Assembly: GCA_964017155.1 (NCBI GenBank)
Contig: OZ024867.1
Coordinates: 12,296,934 to 12,360,933, forward strand
Direction: 5' to 3'
DNA: 64,000 nt
Origin: Oasisia sp. SBJ-2009
Lineage: Eukaryota > Annelida > Polychaeta > Sabellida > Siboglinidae
Below, piece after piece: positions 45,296-58,512 of the stretch (position 1 is its first letter; each line of letters begins with the position of its first letter). A program made the position numbers and the translations under genes. The notes under the pieces were generated by a model. The model saw nothing but the letters and a program-made list of their open reading frames with translations, searched no databases and had not been told where the DNA came from.

Positions 45296-46517
45296 TTTAG
45301 CTTAGTTAAAATATAACACAGTTAAAATGTCTTCATTCACAAATAAATCAGAGTTCTCTATATCTGATGAAAATGACATAGGATTGGTTGTGATAACGGA
45401 GGCTTGTGTAGAATGCGGTGATCAGAAAATAGATCGGTGGCCACCATGTGGACCACACAGGTACTCACAAGAGCAGTGATTAGGTCAAAATGTGGCCAAT
45501 TCACCGTGGTTCATGTGTGGTTGACAAACTCATATTTTAGCATATCATTAACCACACCGAAGGCAACAGGAATAAAAGAGCACTTTTTAGAGTTTGGGGG
45601 AATTTGAGTAACGTTTGTGTCACCAGAGAACCAAAACCCCACATGCTGTTGCCATGGTAATGACAACAGCGACCCTACAACACCCTACCTGTTGTCGCTG
45701 TAGTCATCGAGTCCGTTGTTGTAGTGCGATGACTCAGAATAAAATATTAATACAATATTTCTTTACCACTAATTCCATCATATTGGATTGGTGCATTGTA
45801 CAAACAATAACATAAAGTATTAAATAAAAAAAACTACATATCACCACCAAAGTCAGGCTGTTGATGGTCCTTAGTTTGTGCAATACTTGCCCTGAATGGG
45901 AGGATCATGTTCAGTCTCTGTCAATTGTCTTAACTGACATCATGAAACCGTCATCCGAGCTCACGGCAGTCCAGGTTCAAGTAGAACAATCGTATTCTAC
46001 AAAGCTTGCGAAGTAACTGATGGCTCTGATCTTGAAGGTGTGGTTTGGTGCTAATGTTCAATATTACTTCATGAAAGTATTGCACAAACAATGAAATAAA
46101 TGTACATAAATAAAATAAGTACTTTATTATTAAATAGATAAAAATATATAAATGATATAAATTAACCAATGGTTGTGACATGCTGGTTGAGTGAGGTCTT
46201 CGTCTCTCAGTTGACATTGGTTGAGGTTATTGTGTTTGTCACCAGCTTGTCACGACAACTCTCACAGTGTCCTAACAGGCAGTTCCCACCATCTTGGTTG
46301 TACACTATCATCATCTCAGCCACAACACTGAACCCGTCGTTTTTGAGTTGACAGTCGATCGTGTTATAAAAGACAAAGTATTCTTTTATTTGTCAGCACT
46401 TGACTGAACGTTGACCTACTTGGTTTGTCATTGATACCACGTCAGGTCTGACACTTTCACTCTGTCATCAACATTGTAGAATCAGTGTCATTGGCTCGTG
46501 TCCTGCGAAATGAAGAT

Positions 46518-46790
46518 TTAATATCGTACAAATGAACCACCTTCACACCACGGACTTATATGCACTCTTGGCTGTGTAGCACTGATGTACTCCCACAGGG
46601 CAGAGATTCCCGGTAGCTTCAAGACCCCTGTCTTCCTTAATGTTTCGTATGCTGCCTTGCTCTTGCTTTGGATCAGAATGTCCAGTCTGATCATCATCAG
46701 ATGCCATCTCATCCCGTGGCTTTTTGTCTTGAAAGCTTTTAGTTGTTCCTGCCAAAACAAATCATGGAGGAGATCTTGAAGATCGGCCAT
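46518..46790 (-). pseudogene. P-like transposase fragment, copy 4
   Basis: Has WEYISATQP; one A-to-G change at the KMSS-equivalent position is silent in this frame but alters the overlapping frame, which supports this as the ancestral coding frame. Confidence 0.75.
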
Positions 46791-49280
46791 TTTAGCTTAG
46801 TTAAAATATAACACAGTTAAAATGTCTTCATTCACAAATAAATCAGAGTTCTCTATATCTGATGAAAATAACATAGGATTGGTTGTGATAACAGAGGCTT
46901 GTGTAGAATGCGGTGATCAGAAAATAGATCGGTGGCCACCATGTGGACCACACAGGTACTAACACGAGCAGTGATTAGGTCAAAATGTGGCCAATTCACC
47001 GTGGTTCATGTGTGGTTGACAAACTCATATTTTAGCATATCATTAACCACACCGAAGGCAACAGGAATAAAAGAGCACTTTTTAGAGTTTGTGGGGAATT
47101 TGAGTAACGTTTGTGTCACCAGAGAACCAAAACCCCAAATGCTGTTGCCATGGTAATGACAACAGCGACCCTACCACACCCTACCTGTTGTCGCTGTAGT
47201 CATCGAGTCTGTTGTTGTAGTGCGATGACTCAGAATAAAATATTAATACAATATTTCTTTACCACTAATTCCATCATATTGGATTGGTGCATTGTACAAA
47301 CAATAACATAAGGTATTAAATAAAAAAAACTACATATCACCACCAAAGTCAGGCTGTTGATGGTCCTTAGTTTGTGCAATACTTGCCCTGAATGGGAGGA
47401 CCATGTTCAGTCTCTGTCAATTGTCTTAACTGACATCATGAAACCGTCATCCGAGCTCACGGCAGTCCAGGTTCAAGTAGAACAATCGTATTCTACAAAG
47501 CTTGCGAAGTAACTGATGGCTCTGATCTTGAAGGTGTGGTTTGGTGCTAATGTTCAATATTACTTCATGAAAGTATTGCACAAACAATGAAATAAATGTA
47601 CATAAATAAAATAAGTACTTTTTTATTAAATAGATAAAAATATATAAATGATATATATTATTAACCAATGGTTGTGACACGTTGGTTGAGTGAGGTCTTC
47701 GCCTCTCAGTTGACATTGGTTGAGGTTATTGTGTTTGTCACCAGCTTGTCACGACAACTCTCACAGTGTCCTAACAGACAGTTGCCACCATCTTGGTTGT
47801 ACACTATCATCATCTCAGCCACAACACTGAACCCGTCGTTTTTGAGTTGACAGTCGATCGTGTTATAAAAGACAAAGTATTCTTTTATTTGTTGGCACGT
47901 GACTGAACGTTGACCTACTTGGTTTGTCATTGATACCACGTCAGGTCTGACACTTTCACTCTGTCATCAACATTGTAGAATCAGTGTTATTGGCTCGTGT
48001 CCTGCGAAATGAAGATTTGAATAACGTACAAATGAACCACCGTCACACCTCATAGTTAAAATATCTTCATTCTCAAATAAATCAGAATTCTCTATATCTG
48101 ATTAAAATGACGTAGGATTGGCTACGATAAATCATAAAGGAGGTTGGTACATCGCAGTACGGTGGAGTAGAGCACAGTGATCATAAAGTAGTTCGGTGAC
48201 CACCGTGTGGACACCGCAGGTACTAGTACAAGTAGTGATTAGGTATAAAATGTGGCCAATTCACCGTGGTTCATGTGTGGTTGACAAACTCATATTTTAG
48301 CATATCATTAACCACACCGAAGGCAACAGGAATAAAAGAGCACTTTTTACAGTTTGTGGGGAATTTGTGAGTAACGTTTGTGTCACCAGAGAACCAAATC
48401 CCCACTTGCTGTTGCCATGGTAATGGCAACAGCGACCCTACAACACCCTACCTGTTGTCGCTGTAGTCATCGAGTCCGTTGTTGTAGTGCTATGACTCAG
48501 AATAAAATATGAATACACTGTTTCTTTACCACTAATTCCATCATAGTGGATTGGTGCATTGTACAAACAATAACATAAAGTATTAAATAGAAAAAACTAC
48601 ATATCGCCACCAAAGTCAGGCTGTTGATGGTCCTTAGTTTGTGCAATACTTGCCCTGAATGGGAGGATCATGTTCAGTCTCTGTCAATTGTCTTAACTGA
48701 CATCATGAAACCGTCACCCGAGCTCACGGCAGTCCAGGTTCAAGTAGAACAATCGTATTCTACAAAGCTTGTGAAGTAGCTGATGGCTCTGATCTTGAAG
48801 GTGTGGTTTGGCGCTAATGTTCAGTATTACTTCGTGAACGTATTGCACAAACAATGAAATAAATGTACATAAATAAAATAAGTACTTTATTATTAAATAG
48901 ATAAAAATATATAAATGATATAAATTAACCAATGGTTGTGACACGTTGGTTGAGTGAGGTCTTCGTCTCTCAGTTGACATTGGTTGAGGTTATTGTGTTT
49001 GTCACCAGCTTGTCACGACAACTCTCACAGTGTCCTAACAGACAGTTCCCACCATATTGGTTGTACACTATCATCATCTCAGCCACAACACTGAACCCGT
49101 CGTTTTTGAGTTGACAGTCGATCGTGTTATAAAAGACAAAGTATTCTTTTATTTGTCAGCACTTGACTGAACGTTGACCTACTTGGTTTGTCATTGATAC
49201 CACGTCAGGTCTGACACATTCACTCTGTCATCAACATTGTAGAATCAGTGTCATTGGCTCGTGTCCTGCGAAATGAAGAT

Positions 49281-49553
49281 TTAATATCGTACAAATGAAC
49301 CACCTTCACACCACGGACTTATATGCACTCTTGGCTGTGTAGCACTGATGTACTCCCACAGGGCAGAGATTCCCGGTAGCTTCAAGACCCCTGTCTTCCT
49401 TAATGTTTCGTATGCTGCCTTGCTCTTGCTTTGGATCAAAATGTCCAGTCTGATCATCATCAGATGCCATCTCATCCCGTGGCTTTTTGTCTTGAAAGCT
49501 TTTAGTTGTTCCTGCCAAAACAAATCATGGAGGAGATCTTGAAGATCGGCCAT
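49281..49553 (-). pseudogene. P-like transposase fragment, copy 5
   Basis: Has WEYISATQP; otherwise as copy 1 and open throughout. Confidence 0.75.
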
Positions 49554-52022
49554 TTTAGCTTAGTTAAAATATAACACAGTTAAAATGTCTTCATTCACAA
49601 ATAAATCAGAGTTCTCTATATCTGATGAAAATGACATAGGATTGGTTGTGATAACGGAGGCTTATGTAGAATGCGGTGATCAGAAAATAGATCGGTGGCC
49701 ACCATGTGGACCACGCAGGTACTAACATGAGCAGTGATTAGGTCAAAATGTGGCCAATTCACCGTGGTTCATGTGTGGTTGACAAACTCATATTTTAGCA
49801 TATCATTAACCACACCGAAGGCAACAGGAATAAAAGAGCACTTTTTAAAGTTTGTGGGGAATTTGAGTAACGTTTGTGTCACCAGAGAACCAAAACCCCA
49901 CTTGCTGTTGCCATGGTAATGGCAACAGTGACTCTACATCACCCTACCTGTTGTCGCTGTAGTCATCGAGTCCGTTGTTGTAGTGCGATGACTCAGAATA
50001 AAATATAAATACAATATTTCTTTACCACTAATTCCATCATAGTGGATTGGTGCATTGTACAAACAATAACATAAAGTATTAAATAGAAAAAACTACATAT
50101 CGCCACCAAAGTCAGACTGTTGATGGTCCTTAGTTTCTGCAATACTTGCCCTGAATGGGAGGATCATGTTCAGTCTCTGTCAATTGTCTTAACTGACATC
50201 ATGAAACCGTCCTCCGAGCTCACGGCAGTCCAGGTTCAAGTAGAACAATCGTATTCTACAAAGCTTGCCAAGTAGCTGATGGCTCTGATCTTAAAGGTGT
50301 GGTTTGGTGCTAATGTTCAGTATTACTTCATGAAAGTATTGCACAAACAATGAAATAAATGTACATAAAATAAGTACTTTATTATTAAATAGATAAAAAT
50401 ATATATATGATATAAATTAACCAATGGTTGTGACATGCTGGTTGAGTGAGGTCTTCGTCTCTCAGTTGACATTGGTTGAGGTTATTGTGTTTGTCACCAG
50501 CTTGTCACGACAACTCTCACAGTGTCCTAACAGACAGTTCCCACCATCTTGGTTGTACACTATCATCATCTCAGCCACAACACTGAACCTGTCGTTTTTG
50601 AGTTGACAGTCGATCGTGTTATAAAAGACAAAGTATTCTTTTATTTGTCAGCACTTGACTGAACGTTGACCTACTTGGTTTGTCATTGATACCACGTCAG
50701 GTCTGACACTTTCACTCTGTCATCAACATTGTAGAATCAGTGTCATTGGCTCGTGCCTTGTGAAATGAAGATTTGAATAACGTACAAATGAACCACCTTC
50801 ACACCTCATAGTTAAAATATCTTCATTTTCAAATAAATCAGAATTCTCTATATCTGATGAAAATGACGTAGGATTGGTTCCAATAAAGGAGGCTGGTACA
50901 TCGCAGTAGGTGGTGTAGAGCATGGTGATCATAAAATAGTTCGGTGACCACCATGTGGACACCGCAGGTACTAGTACAAGTAGTGATTAGGTATAAAATA
51001 TGGCCAATTCACCGTGGTTCATGTGTGGTTGACAAACTCATATTTTAGCATATCATTAACCACACCGAAGGCAACAGGAATAAAAGAGCACTTTTTAGAG
51101 TTTGTGGGGAATTTGTAAGTAACGTTTGTGTCACCAGAGAACCAAATCCCCACTTGCTGTTGCCATGGTAATGGCAACAGCGACCCTACAACACCCTACC
51201 TGTTGTCGCTGTAGTCATCGAGTTCGTTGTTGTAGTGCTATGACTCAGAATAAAATATGAATACACTGTTTCTTTACCACTAATTCCATCATAGTGGATT
51301 GGTGCATTGTACAAACAATAACATAAGGTATTAAATAGAAAAAACTACATATCGCCACCAAAGTCAGGCTGTTGATGGTTCTTAGTTTGTGCAATACTTG
51401 CCCTGAATGGGAGGATCATGTTCAGTCTCTGTCAATTGTCTTAACTGACATCATGAAACCGTCATCCGAGCTCACGGCAGTCCAGGTTCAAGTAGAACAA
51501 TCGTATTCTACAAAGCTTGCCAAGTAGCTGATGGCTCTGATCTTGAAGATGTGGTTTGGTGCTAATGTTCAATATTTCTTCATGAAAGTATTGCACAAAC
51601 AAAGAAATAAATGTACATAAAATAAGTACTTTATTATTAAATAGATAAAAATATATAAATGATATATATTATTAACCAATGGTTGTGACACGTTGGTTGA
51701 GTGAGGTCTTCGCCTCTCAGTTGACATTGGTTGAGGTTATTGTGTTTGTCACCAGCTTGTCACGACAACTCTCACAGTGTCCTAACAGACAGTTCCCACC
51801 ATCTTGGTTGTACACTATCATCGTCTCAGCCACAACACTGAACCCGTCGTTTTTGAGTTGACAGTCGATCGTGTTATAAAAGACAAAGTATTCTTTTATT
51901 TGTCAGCACTGAACGTTGACCTACTTGGTTTGTCATTGATACCACGTCAGGTCTGACACTTTCACTCTGTCATCAACATTGTAGAATCAGTGTCATTGGC
52001 TCGTGTCCTGCGAAATGAAGAT

Positions 52023-52295
52023 TTAATATCGTACAAATGAACCACCTTCACACCACGGACTTATATGCACTCTTGGCTGTGTAGCACTGACGTACTCCCA
52101 CAGGGCAGAGATTCCCGGTAGCTTCAAGACCCCTGTCTTCCTTAATGTTTCGTATGCTGCCTTGCTCTTGCTTTGGATCAAAATGTCCAGTCTGATCATC
52201 ATCAGATGCCATCTCATCCCGTGGCTTTTTGTCTTGAAAGCTTTTAGTTGTTCCTGCAAAAACAAATCATGGAGGAGATCTTGAAGATCGGCCAT
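52023..52295 (-). pseudogene. P-like transposase fragment, copy 6
   Basis: Differs by DLFLQEQ for DLFWQEQ (Trp lost) and is otherwise open. Confidence 0.75.
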
Positions 52296-54809
52296 TTTAG
52301 CTTAGTTAAAATATAACACAGTTAAAATGTCTTCATTCACAAATAAATCAGAGTTCTCTATATCTGATGAAAATAACATAGGATTGGTTGTGATAACAGA
52401 GGCTTGTGTAGAATGCAGTGATCAGAAAATAGATCGGTGGCCACCATGTGGACCACACAGGTACTAACACGAGCAGTGATTAGGTCAAAATGTGGCCAAT
52501 TCACCGTGGTTCATGTGTGGTTGACAAACTCATATTTTAGCATATCATTAACCACACCGAAGGCAACAGGATAAAAGAGCACTTTTTAAAGTTTGTGGGG
52601 AATTTGAGTAACGTTTGTGTCACCAGAGAACCAAAACCCCAAATGCTGTTGCCATGGTAATGACAACAGCGACCCTACATCACCCTACCTGTTGTCGCTG
52701 TAGTCATCGAGTCTGTTGTTGTAGTGCGATGACTCAGAATAAAATATTAATACAATATTTCTTTACCACTAATTCTATCATATTGGATTGGTGCATTGTA
52801 CAAACAATAACATAAGGTATTAAATAGAAAAAACTACATATCACCACCAAAGTCAGGCTGTTGATGGTCCTTAGTTTGTGCAATACTTGCCCTGAATGGG
52901 AGGACCATGTTCAGTCTCTGTCAATTGTCTTAACTGACATCATGAAACCGTCATCCGAGCTCACGGCAGTCCAGGTTCAAGTAGAACAATCGTATTCTAC
53001 AAAGCTTGCGAAGTAACTGATGGCTCTGATCTTGAAGGTGTGGTTTGGTGCTAATGTTCAATATTACTTCATGAAAGTATTGCACAAACAATGAAATAAA
53101 TGTACATAAATAAAATAAGTACTTTTTTATTAAATAGATAAAAATATATAAATGATATATATTATTAACCAATGGTTGTGACACGTTGGTTGAGTGAGGT
53201 CTTCGCCTCTCAGTTGACATTGGTTGAGGTTATTGTGTTTGTCACCAGCTTGTCACGACAACTCTCACAGTGTCCTAACAGACAGTTGCCACCATCTTGG
53301 TTGTACACTATCATCATCTCAGCCACAACACTGAACCCGTCGTTTTTGAGTTGACAGTCGATCGTGTTATAAAAGACAAAGTATTCTTTTATTTGTCAGC
53401 ACTTGACTGAACGTTGACCTACTTGGTTTGTCATTGATACCACGTCAGGTCTGACACTTTCACTCTGTCATCAACATTGTAGAATCAGTGTTATTGGCTC
53501 GTGTCCTGCGAAATGAAGATTTGAATAACGTACAAATGAACCACCGTCACACCTCATAGTTAAAATATCTTCATTCTCAAATAAATCAGAATTCTCTATA
53601 TCTGATGAAAATGACGTAGGATTGGTTCCAATAAAGGAGGCTGGTACATCGCAGTACAGTGGAGTAGAGCACAGTGATCATAAAGTAGTTCGGTGACCAC
53701 CATGTGGACACCGCAGGTACTAGTACAAGTAGTGATTAGGTATAAAATATGGCCAATTCACCGTGGTTCATGTGTGGTTGACAAACTCATATTTTAGCAT
53801 ATCATTAACCACACCGAAGGCAACAGGAATAAAAGAGGACTTTTTACAGTTTGTGGGGAATTTGTAAGTAACGTTTGTGTCACCAGAGAACCAAATCCCC
53901 ACTTGCTGTTGCCATGGTAATGACCACAGTGACCCTACAACACCCTACCTGTTGTCGCTGTAGTCATCGAGTTCGTTGTTGTAGTGTGATGACTCAGAAT
54001 AAAATATGAATACACTGTTTCTTTACCACTAATTCCATCATAGTGGATTGGTGCATTGTACAAACAATAACATAAAGTATTAAACAGAAAAAACTACATA
54101 TCGCCACCAAAGTCAGGCTGTTGATGGTCCTTAGTTTGTGCAATACTTGCCCTGAATGGGAGGATCATGTTCAGTCCCTGTCAATTGTCTTAACTGACAT
54201 CATGAAACCGTCCTCCGAGCTCACGGCAGTCCAGGTTCAAGTAGAACAATCGTATTCTACAAAGCTTGCGAAGTAGCTGATGGCTCTCATCTTGAAGTTG
54301 TGGTTTGGTGCTAATGTTCAATATTACTTCATGAAAGTATTGCACAAACAATGAAATAAATGTACATAAAATAAATACTATATTATTAAATAGATAAAAT
54401 ATGTCAATTATACAAGTTAACCAATGGTTGCGACACGTTGGTTGAGTGAGGTCTTCGTTTCTCAGTTGACATTAGCTGAGACTGTTGTGTTATTCATCAG
54501 CTCTATGACCACAGGGGCGTTGTACAAACAAAGAATAAATGTACATTATAGTAAATACATTATTAAATAGATAATGTATTTACACTACGTGTTTTACTCA
54601 CGAGAAACTTTGTAGCTCTTGACATTTGTTAGCGACTATCTCAACGACAACACTGAAGCCGTCGTTTTTCAGTTGACAGTTGATCATGTTGTAAAAGACA
54701 AAGTATTCTTTTATTTGTCAGCACTTGACTGAACGTTGACCTACTTGGTTTGTCATTGATACCACATCAATGACATCATCCACTCATTTGTAATTATATC
54801 TAGAAAAAA

Positions 54810-54955
54810 AATGTCTACTACACTTAAGGTGTAGTATTGCTCGAGATCATTTACTTTTAGTTCGAGAGCTCCCAATCGTTTCTGTAGGTCGGCAATTTGA
54901 TTGTCTGTTGCCATGACAATGGATGTCAGTTCTGTCTCGAGACTCACAAAGGCTA
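54810..54955 (-). CDS. Coiled-coil exon candidate of the minus-strand family
   Basis: Minus strand: CTCTGTTTTTATAG is followed by an open frame VAFVSLETELTSIVMATDNQ, then IADLQKRLGALELKVNDLEQ and YYTLS. Leu/Ile heptads (IADLQKRLGALELKVNDLEQ) form a clear coiled coil. Diverged copies occur at about 55030-55130 (IADMKKHLQALELKENDCEQ) and in each macro-unit (about 58735-58830, 60942-61040, 63000-63100). In the macro-units at 58.8 and 63.0 kb the Leu codon after LQALE is TGA; the copy at 61.0 kb is intact. Confidence 0.45.
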
Positions 54956-55246
54956 CTATAAAAACAGAGGACGTGAGAGACATCCACTCATTTATAATCA
55001 TGACTAAAGATAAAAATGCCTACTACTCTTAAGGTGTGGTATTGCTCACAATCGTTTTCTTTTAACTCGAGAGCTTGTAGATGTTTCTTCATGTCAGCAA
55101 TTTGTTTGTCCTTTGCCTAGTCGATGGGTGTATAAATGTCTAAATGTAGAAGTCAGAGTGTGGTGTCTGTTTGAAGGGTCATTCAGTCCACTGCAGTTTT
55201 CCCAGAACAATGCAACCCAAGACCAGACGGGTTGATTGACCCAAGC

Positions 55247-56541
55247 CAGAGCCGTAATGTAACGAAGTACTTTTACTTCGTTACTTTACTTAAGTAGAAA
55301 AGTTTACTTTTCTTGAGTAACGAAGTACATTTTTTTGGAAGTACTTTTACTTGTAACGAAGTACAAAATATGTGTACTTTATCTAAATGTAGTGTAAAAA
55401 GGTAATGTAAAAGTACTCATAATTTCTTTGTTAAATTTGCAAATGTCCCAAAAGCACCTGTCGGAAGCAAGGTAATGTCTGCAGTTAGCATAGATTTATT
55501 TACAAATATCAGTCGGAACGTACAACAAACAGATATGTTAAGTGTCCTGGACTGGCCAGATCAGTTGTACAAACGATTTGCTTTGTCACCTGATGAAGCC
55601 AGTGAGATAATTGCAATCTGGGGTCTGGCACTGGTGCTGCTGAGCCTGAACTGAGTGTTGCAAGACTTCCTGACTGGGCCTCTAAGACAACAATGCCCAT
55701 GAATGGCATTGGCCCTGAGATTATTTAAAGCCTTGCATTGAGTAGACATGAAAAACAGCTGCCTTACTTGTCTTCTTGTGTCTTGCATATTGTTGACACA
55801 GTTGATTAGCTTTAGATGTTCACTGTGGACTGCACATGCTATACATATTGAAGGCTCCCCGTTATCGTCAACCGCAAACCTGCCGGTCTTGTGGAACCAC
55901 ATCTTTATAATTTCTATTTATTTTTAATATAGATGAGTGTTTGTAACTGTTTAATTTAACAAAAGTTTTTTTTTATAAATGTTACAATTAGTAATTATTA
56001 CAAATGAAGACATATTTCAAAAGACACGTTATTATAAGCATTCATCTAGACCGAATGCCTCCTTCAAGTAACACAGGATAAAATTAATCATACATCCATC
56101 TATAACCCACGATGATAAGAACGTTTTAAGAAAGATGTAACACACCTATGACAATGTGAATTACTTCTAGTTCAACTTATGAATACGATGGTTGCTGTGG
56201 GCCTATTATTAATAAAGCACGGTGTATCTACAGCTTGTAGGCCTAGTTGGCCTACGCAGTGTTGTTTACATCATTATAGTTCTTAGTATTAAATATAATA
56301 TTTTATGCATAGCGTGTACACACTAAATTATAATTGTGAATGTTTTGTTTTATTCACAACAGTGAGAACTAGTTTCAGGAGAAAAGTACTTTTGTGTTTA
56401 CTTCAAGTACATATTTTTACTTTTTACTTGTACTTCAAGTACATTATTTTAGAAGTACTTTTACCTTTACTTGAGTAGCTTTTTCTAGGGTTACTTTTAC
56501 TTTTACTCAAGTACAAAATAAATGTACTTGTTACAGCTCTG
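55247..56541. mobile_element. 1295-bp hAT-type DNA transposon, probably non-autonomous
   Basis: The ends are CAGAGCCGTAATGTAACGAA and, inverted, CAGAGCTGTAACAAGTACAT; both are followed by AAGTA/TTACTT-rich subterminal repeats. It is flanked by ACCCAAGC at 55239-55246 and 56542-56549, an exact 8-bp target duplication, which is the hAT hallmark. Empty sites with single ACCCAAGC occur at the homologous positions near 59339, 61546 and 63609. The minus frame 55561-55902 (VDDNGEPSICIACAVHSEH) is faintly BED-finger-like but no full transposase is present. Confidence 0.92.
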
Positions 56542-56634
56542 ACCCAAGCAAACATTAGCAGAAGCATTCACAGAAAATGTCATTTAGGTCCCACAGGACG
56601 TCAACTGCAGTGTGCCACATGTACCCACTCTGTC

Positions 56635-58258
56635 ACTGTCACACTACAACCACAGCAAGCATGCTGATCTCTGACTGCTAATTCCACACTACCACCACAG
56701 CAAGCATGCTGATCTCTGACTGCTAATTCCACACTACAACCACAGCAAGCATGCTGATCTCTGACTGCTAATTCCACACTACCACCACAGCAAGCATGCT
56801 GATCTCTGACTGCTAATTCCACACTACAACCACAGCAAGCATGCTGATCTCTGACTGCTAATTCCACACTACAACCACAGCAAGCATGCTGATCTCTGAC
56901 TGCTAATTCCACACTACCACCACAGCAAGCATGCTGGCCCCTGACTGCTAATTCCACACTACAACCACAGCAAGCATGCTGATCTCTGACTGCTAATTCC
57001 ACACTACAACCACAGCAAGCATGCTGATCTCTGACTGCTAATTCCACACTACAACCACAGCAAGCATGCTGATCTCTGACTGCTAATTCCACACTACCAC
57101 CACAGCAAGCATGCTGGCCCCTGACTGCTAATTCCACACTACAACCACAGCAAGCATGCTGATCTCTGACTGCTAATTCCACACTACAACCACAGCAAGC
57201 ATGCTGGCCCCTGACTGCTAATTCCACACTACAACCACAGCAAGCATGCTGGTTTCTGACTGCTAATTCCACACTACAAGCACAGCAAGCATGCTGGCCC
57301 CTGACTGCTAATTCCACACTACAACCAGAGCAAGCATGCTGGTTTCTGACTGCTAATTCCACACTACAACCACAGCAAGTATGCTGGCCCCCGACTGCTA
57401 ATTCCACACTACAACCACAGCAAGCATGCTGATCTCTGACTGCTAATTCCACACTACAACCACAGCAAGCATGCTGATCTCTGACTGCTAATTCCACACT
57501 ACCACCACAGCAAAGATGCTGGTCTCTGACTGCTAATTCCACACTACAACCACAGCAAGCATGCTGATCTCTGACTGCTAATTCCACACTACAACCACAG
57601 CAAGCATGCTGGCTCCTGACTGGTAATTCCACACTACCACCACAGCAAGCATGTTGGCTCCTGACTGGTAATTCCACACTACAACCACAGCAAACATGCT
57701 GGTCTCTGACTGCTAATTCCACACTACAACCACAGCAAACATGCTGATCTCTGACTGCTAATTCCACACTACAACCACAGCAAAGATGCTGGTCTCTGAC
57801 TGCTAATTCCACACTACAACCACAGCAAGCATGTTGGCTCCTGACTGGTAATTCCACACTACAACCACAGCAAACATGCTGGTCTCTGACTGCTAATTCC
57901 ACACTCGAACCACAGCAAGCATGTTGGCTCCTGACTGCTAATTCCACACAACAATCACAGCAAGCATGCTGGCCCCTGACTGCTAATTCCACACTACAGC
58001 CACAGCAAGCATGCTGGCCCCTGACTGCTAATTCCACACAACAACCACAGCAAGCATGCTGGCCCCTGACTGCTATATCCACACTACAACCACAGCAAGC
58101 ATGTTGGCCCCTGACTGCTAATTCCACACTACAACCACAGCAAGCATGCTGGTGTCTGACTGCTAATTCCACACTACAACCACAGCAAGCATACTGGCCC
58201 CCGACTGCTAATTCCACACTACAACCACAGCTAACATGCTGGCCTTTTGACTGCTAAT
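56635..58258 (-). repeat. 45-bp in-frame minisatellite, about 36 copies (array 1)
   Basis: Minus-strand unit GAATTAGCAGTCAGAGATCA + GCATGCTTGCTGTGGTTGTAGTGTG encodes ELAVRDQHACCGCSV. A frame of about 538 codons is free of stops and ends TVTEWVHVAHCS. Variation falls on the D/G/N/S residue, on A/T/L/V after His and on CGC/CGG (Cys-Gly-Cys or Cys-Gly-Gly). There is no ATG at the start (the frame opens with GTG) and no splice site is clear, so translation is unproven. Confidence 0.9.
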
Positions 58259-58392
58259 GCCACAAAACATAGGCGATTTACTGAGTGCAACCCAAAATTA
58301 TGACTACACTGTACAAAGTGAATCTGTACTGGCCTATAGTTATGTACAATTCACCATACGTGTGGTGGTCACGATTTACAACTGATGCATAC

Positions 58393-58512
58393 CTTGTTAT
58401 CAAAGCATGATACACATCTAGTTCCCCAGTGTGCATAAACCTTGACATCATTGATTGATTGACTTTGCTTAATGACATTCTTAGTTGACGTTGTTTTTGA
58501 TGACCGAGCCAT
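58393..58512 (-). CDS. 40-codon exon-like frame of the macro-unit, copy 1
   Basis: The minus strand ATG at 58510-58512 opens MARSSKTTSTKNVIKQSQSI, then NDVKVYAHWGTRCVSCFDNK, ending AACAAG before GTATGC, a good donor in phase 0. Copies: 60600-60719 with the same donor, and 62663-62782 where the donor is lost. The ATG abuts the TGA of the hydrophobic frame upstream (TGAATG). Function unknown. Confidence 0.35.

Larger units (their letters stand above)
37956..53384 (-). pseudogene. GFSVV module repeated in 12 array units
   Basis: In each unit a minus frame of about 58 codons reads YFVFYNTIDCQLKNDGFSVV, then AEMMIVYNQDGGNCLLGHCE and SCRDKLVTNTITSTNVN. Positions: 37956-38130, 39212-39386, 40464-40638, 41957-42131, 43221-43395, 44712-44886, 46207-46381, 47706-47880, 48970-49144, 50462-50636, 51717-51891, 53210-53384. 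The frame is stop-free in all copies examined. Five cysteines suggest a small disulphide- or metal-stabilised fold. The acceptor seen at 33204 is not conserved here, so expression is doubtful. Confidence 0.45.
36110..54770. repeat. Tandem array of 1.26-kb and 1.49-kb units (about 14 copies)
   Basis: One conserved block starts at 37918, 39174, 40426, 41919, 43183, 44674, 46169, 47668, 48932, 50424, 51679 and 53172; diverged partial copies lie at the ends (about 36110-36780 and 54410-54770). Spacings are 1256, 1252, 1493, 1264, 1491, 1495, 1499, 1264, 1492, 1255 and 1493 bp, so short and long units alternate irregularly (S S L S L L L S L S L). Long units have a roughly 240-bp insert with a transposase fragment. 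Copies are highly similar. Open plus-strand frames in each unit (60 and 66 codons) are antisense to the minus-strand modules. Confidence 0.97.

Noticed and set aside
40800..49518. Second minus-strand frame in long units (MAGTTKSFQDKKPRDEMASD)
   Set aside because: It overlaps the transposase-like frame one base out of register; only the other frame matches a known protein pattern.
42629..52815. Repeated 66-codon plus-strand frame (MCHQRTKSPLAVAMVMTTVT)
   Set aside because: Antisense to the WFSGDTN minus-strand frame; no splice signals or family match.
37918..53354. Repeated 60-codon plus-strand frame (SEVFVSQLTLVEVIVFVTSL)
   Set aside because: It is exactly antisense to the GFSVV module, whose third-position variation supports the minus strand.
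55561..55902. Full hAT transposase gene inside the 1295-bp element
   Set aside because: The 113-codon frame is too short and only faintly BED-like; the catalytic region is absent.
56635..58258. CRISPR or collagen-like gene
   Set aside because: 45-bp units are contiguous without spacers, and the repeat lacks Gly-X-Y periodicity.
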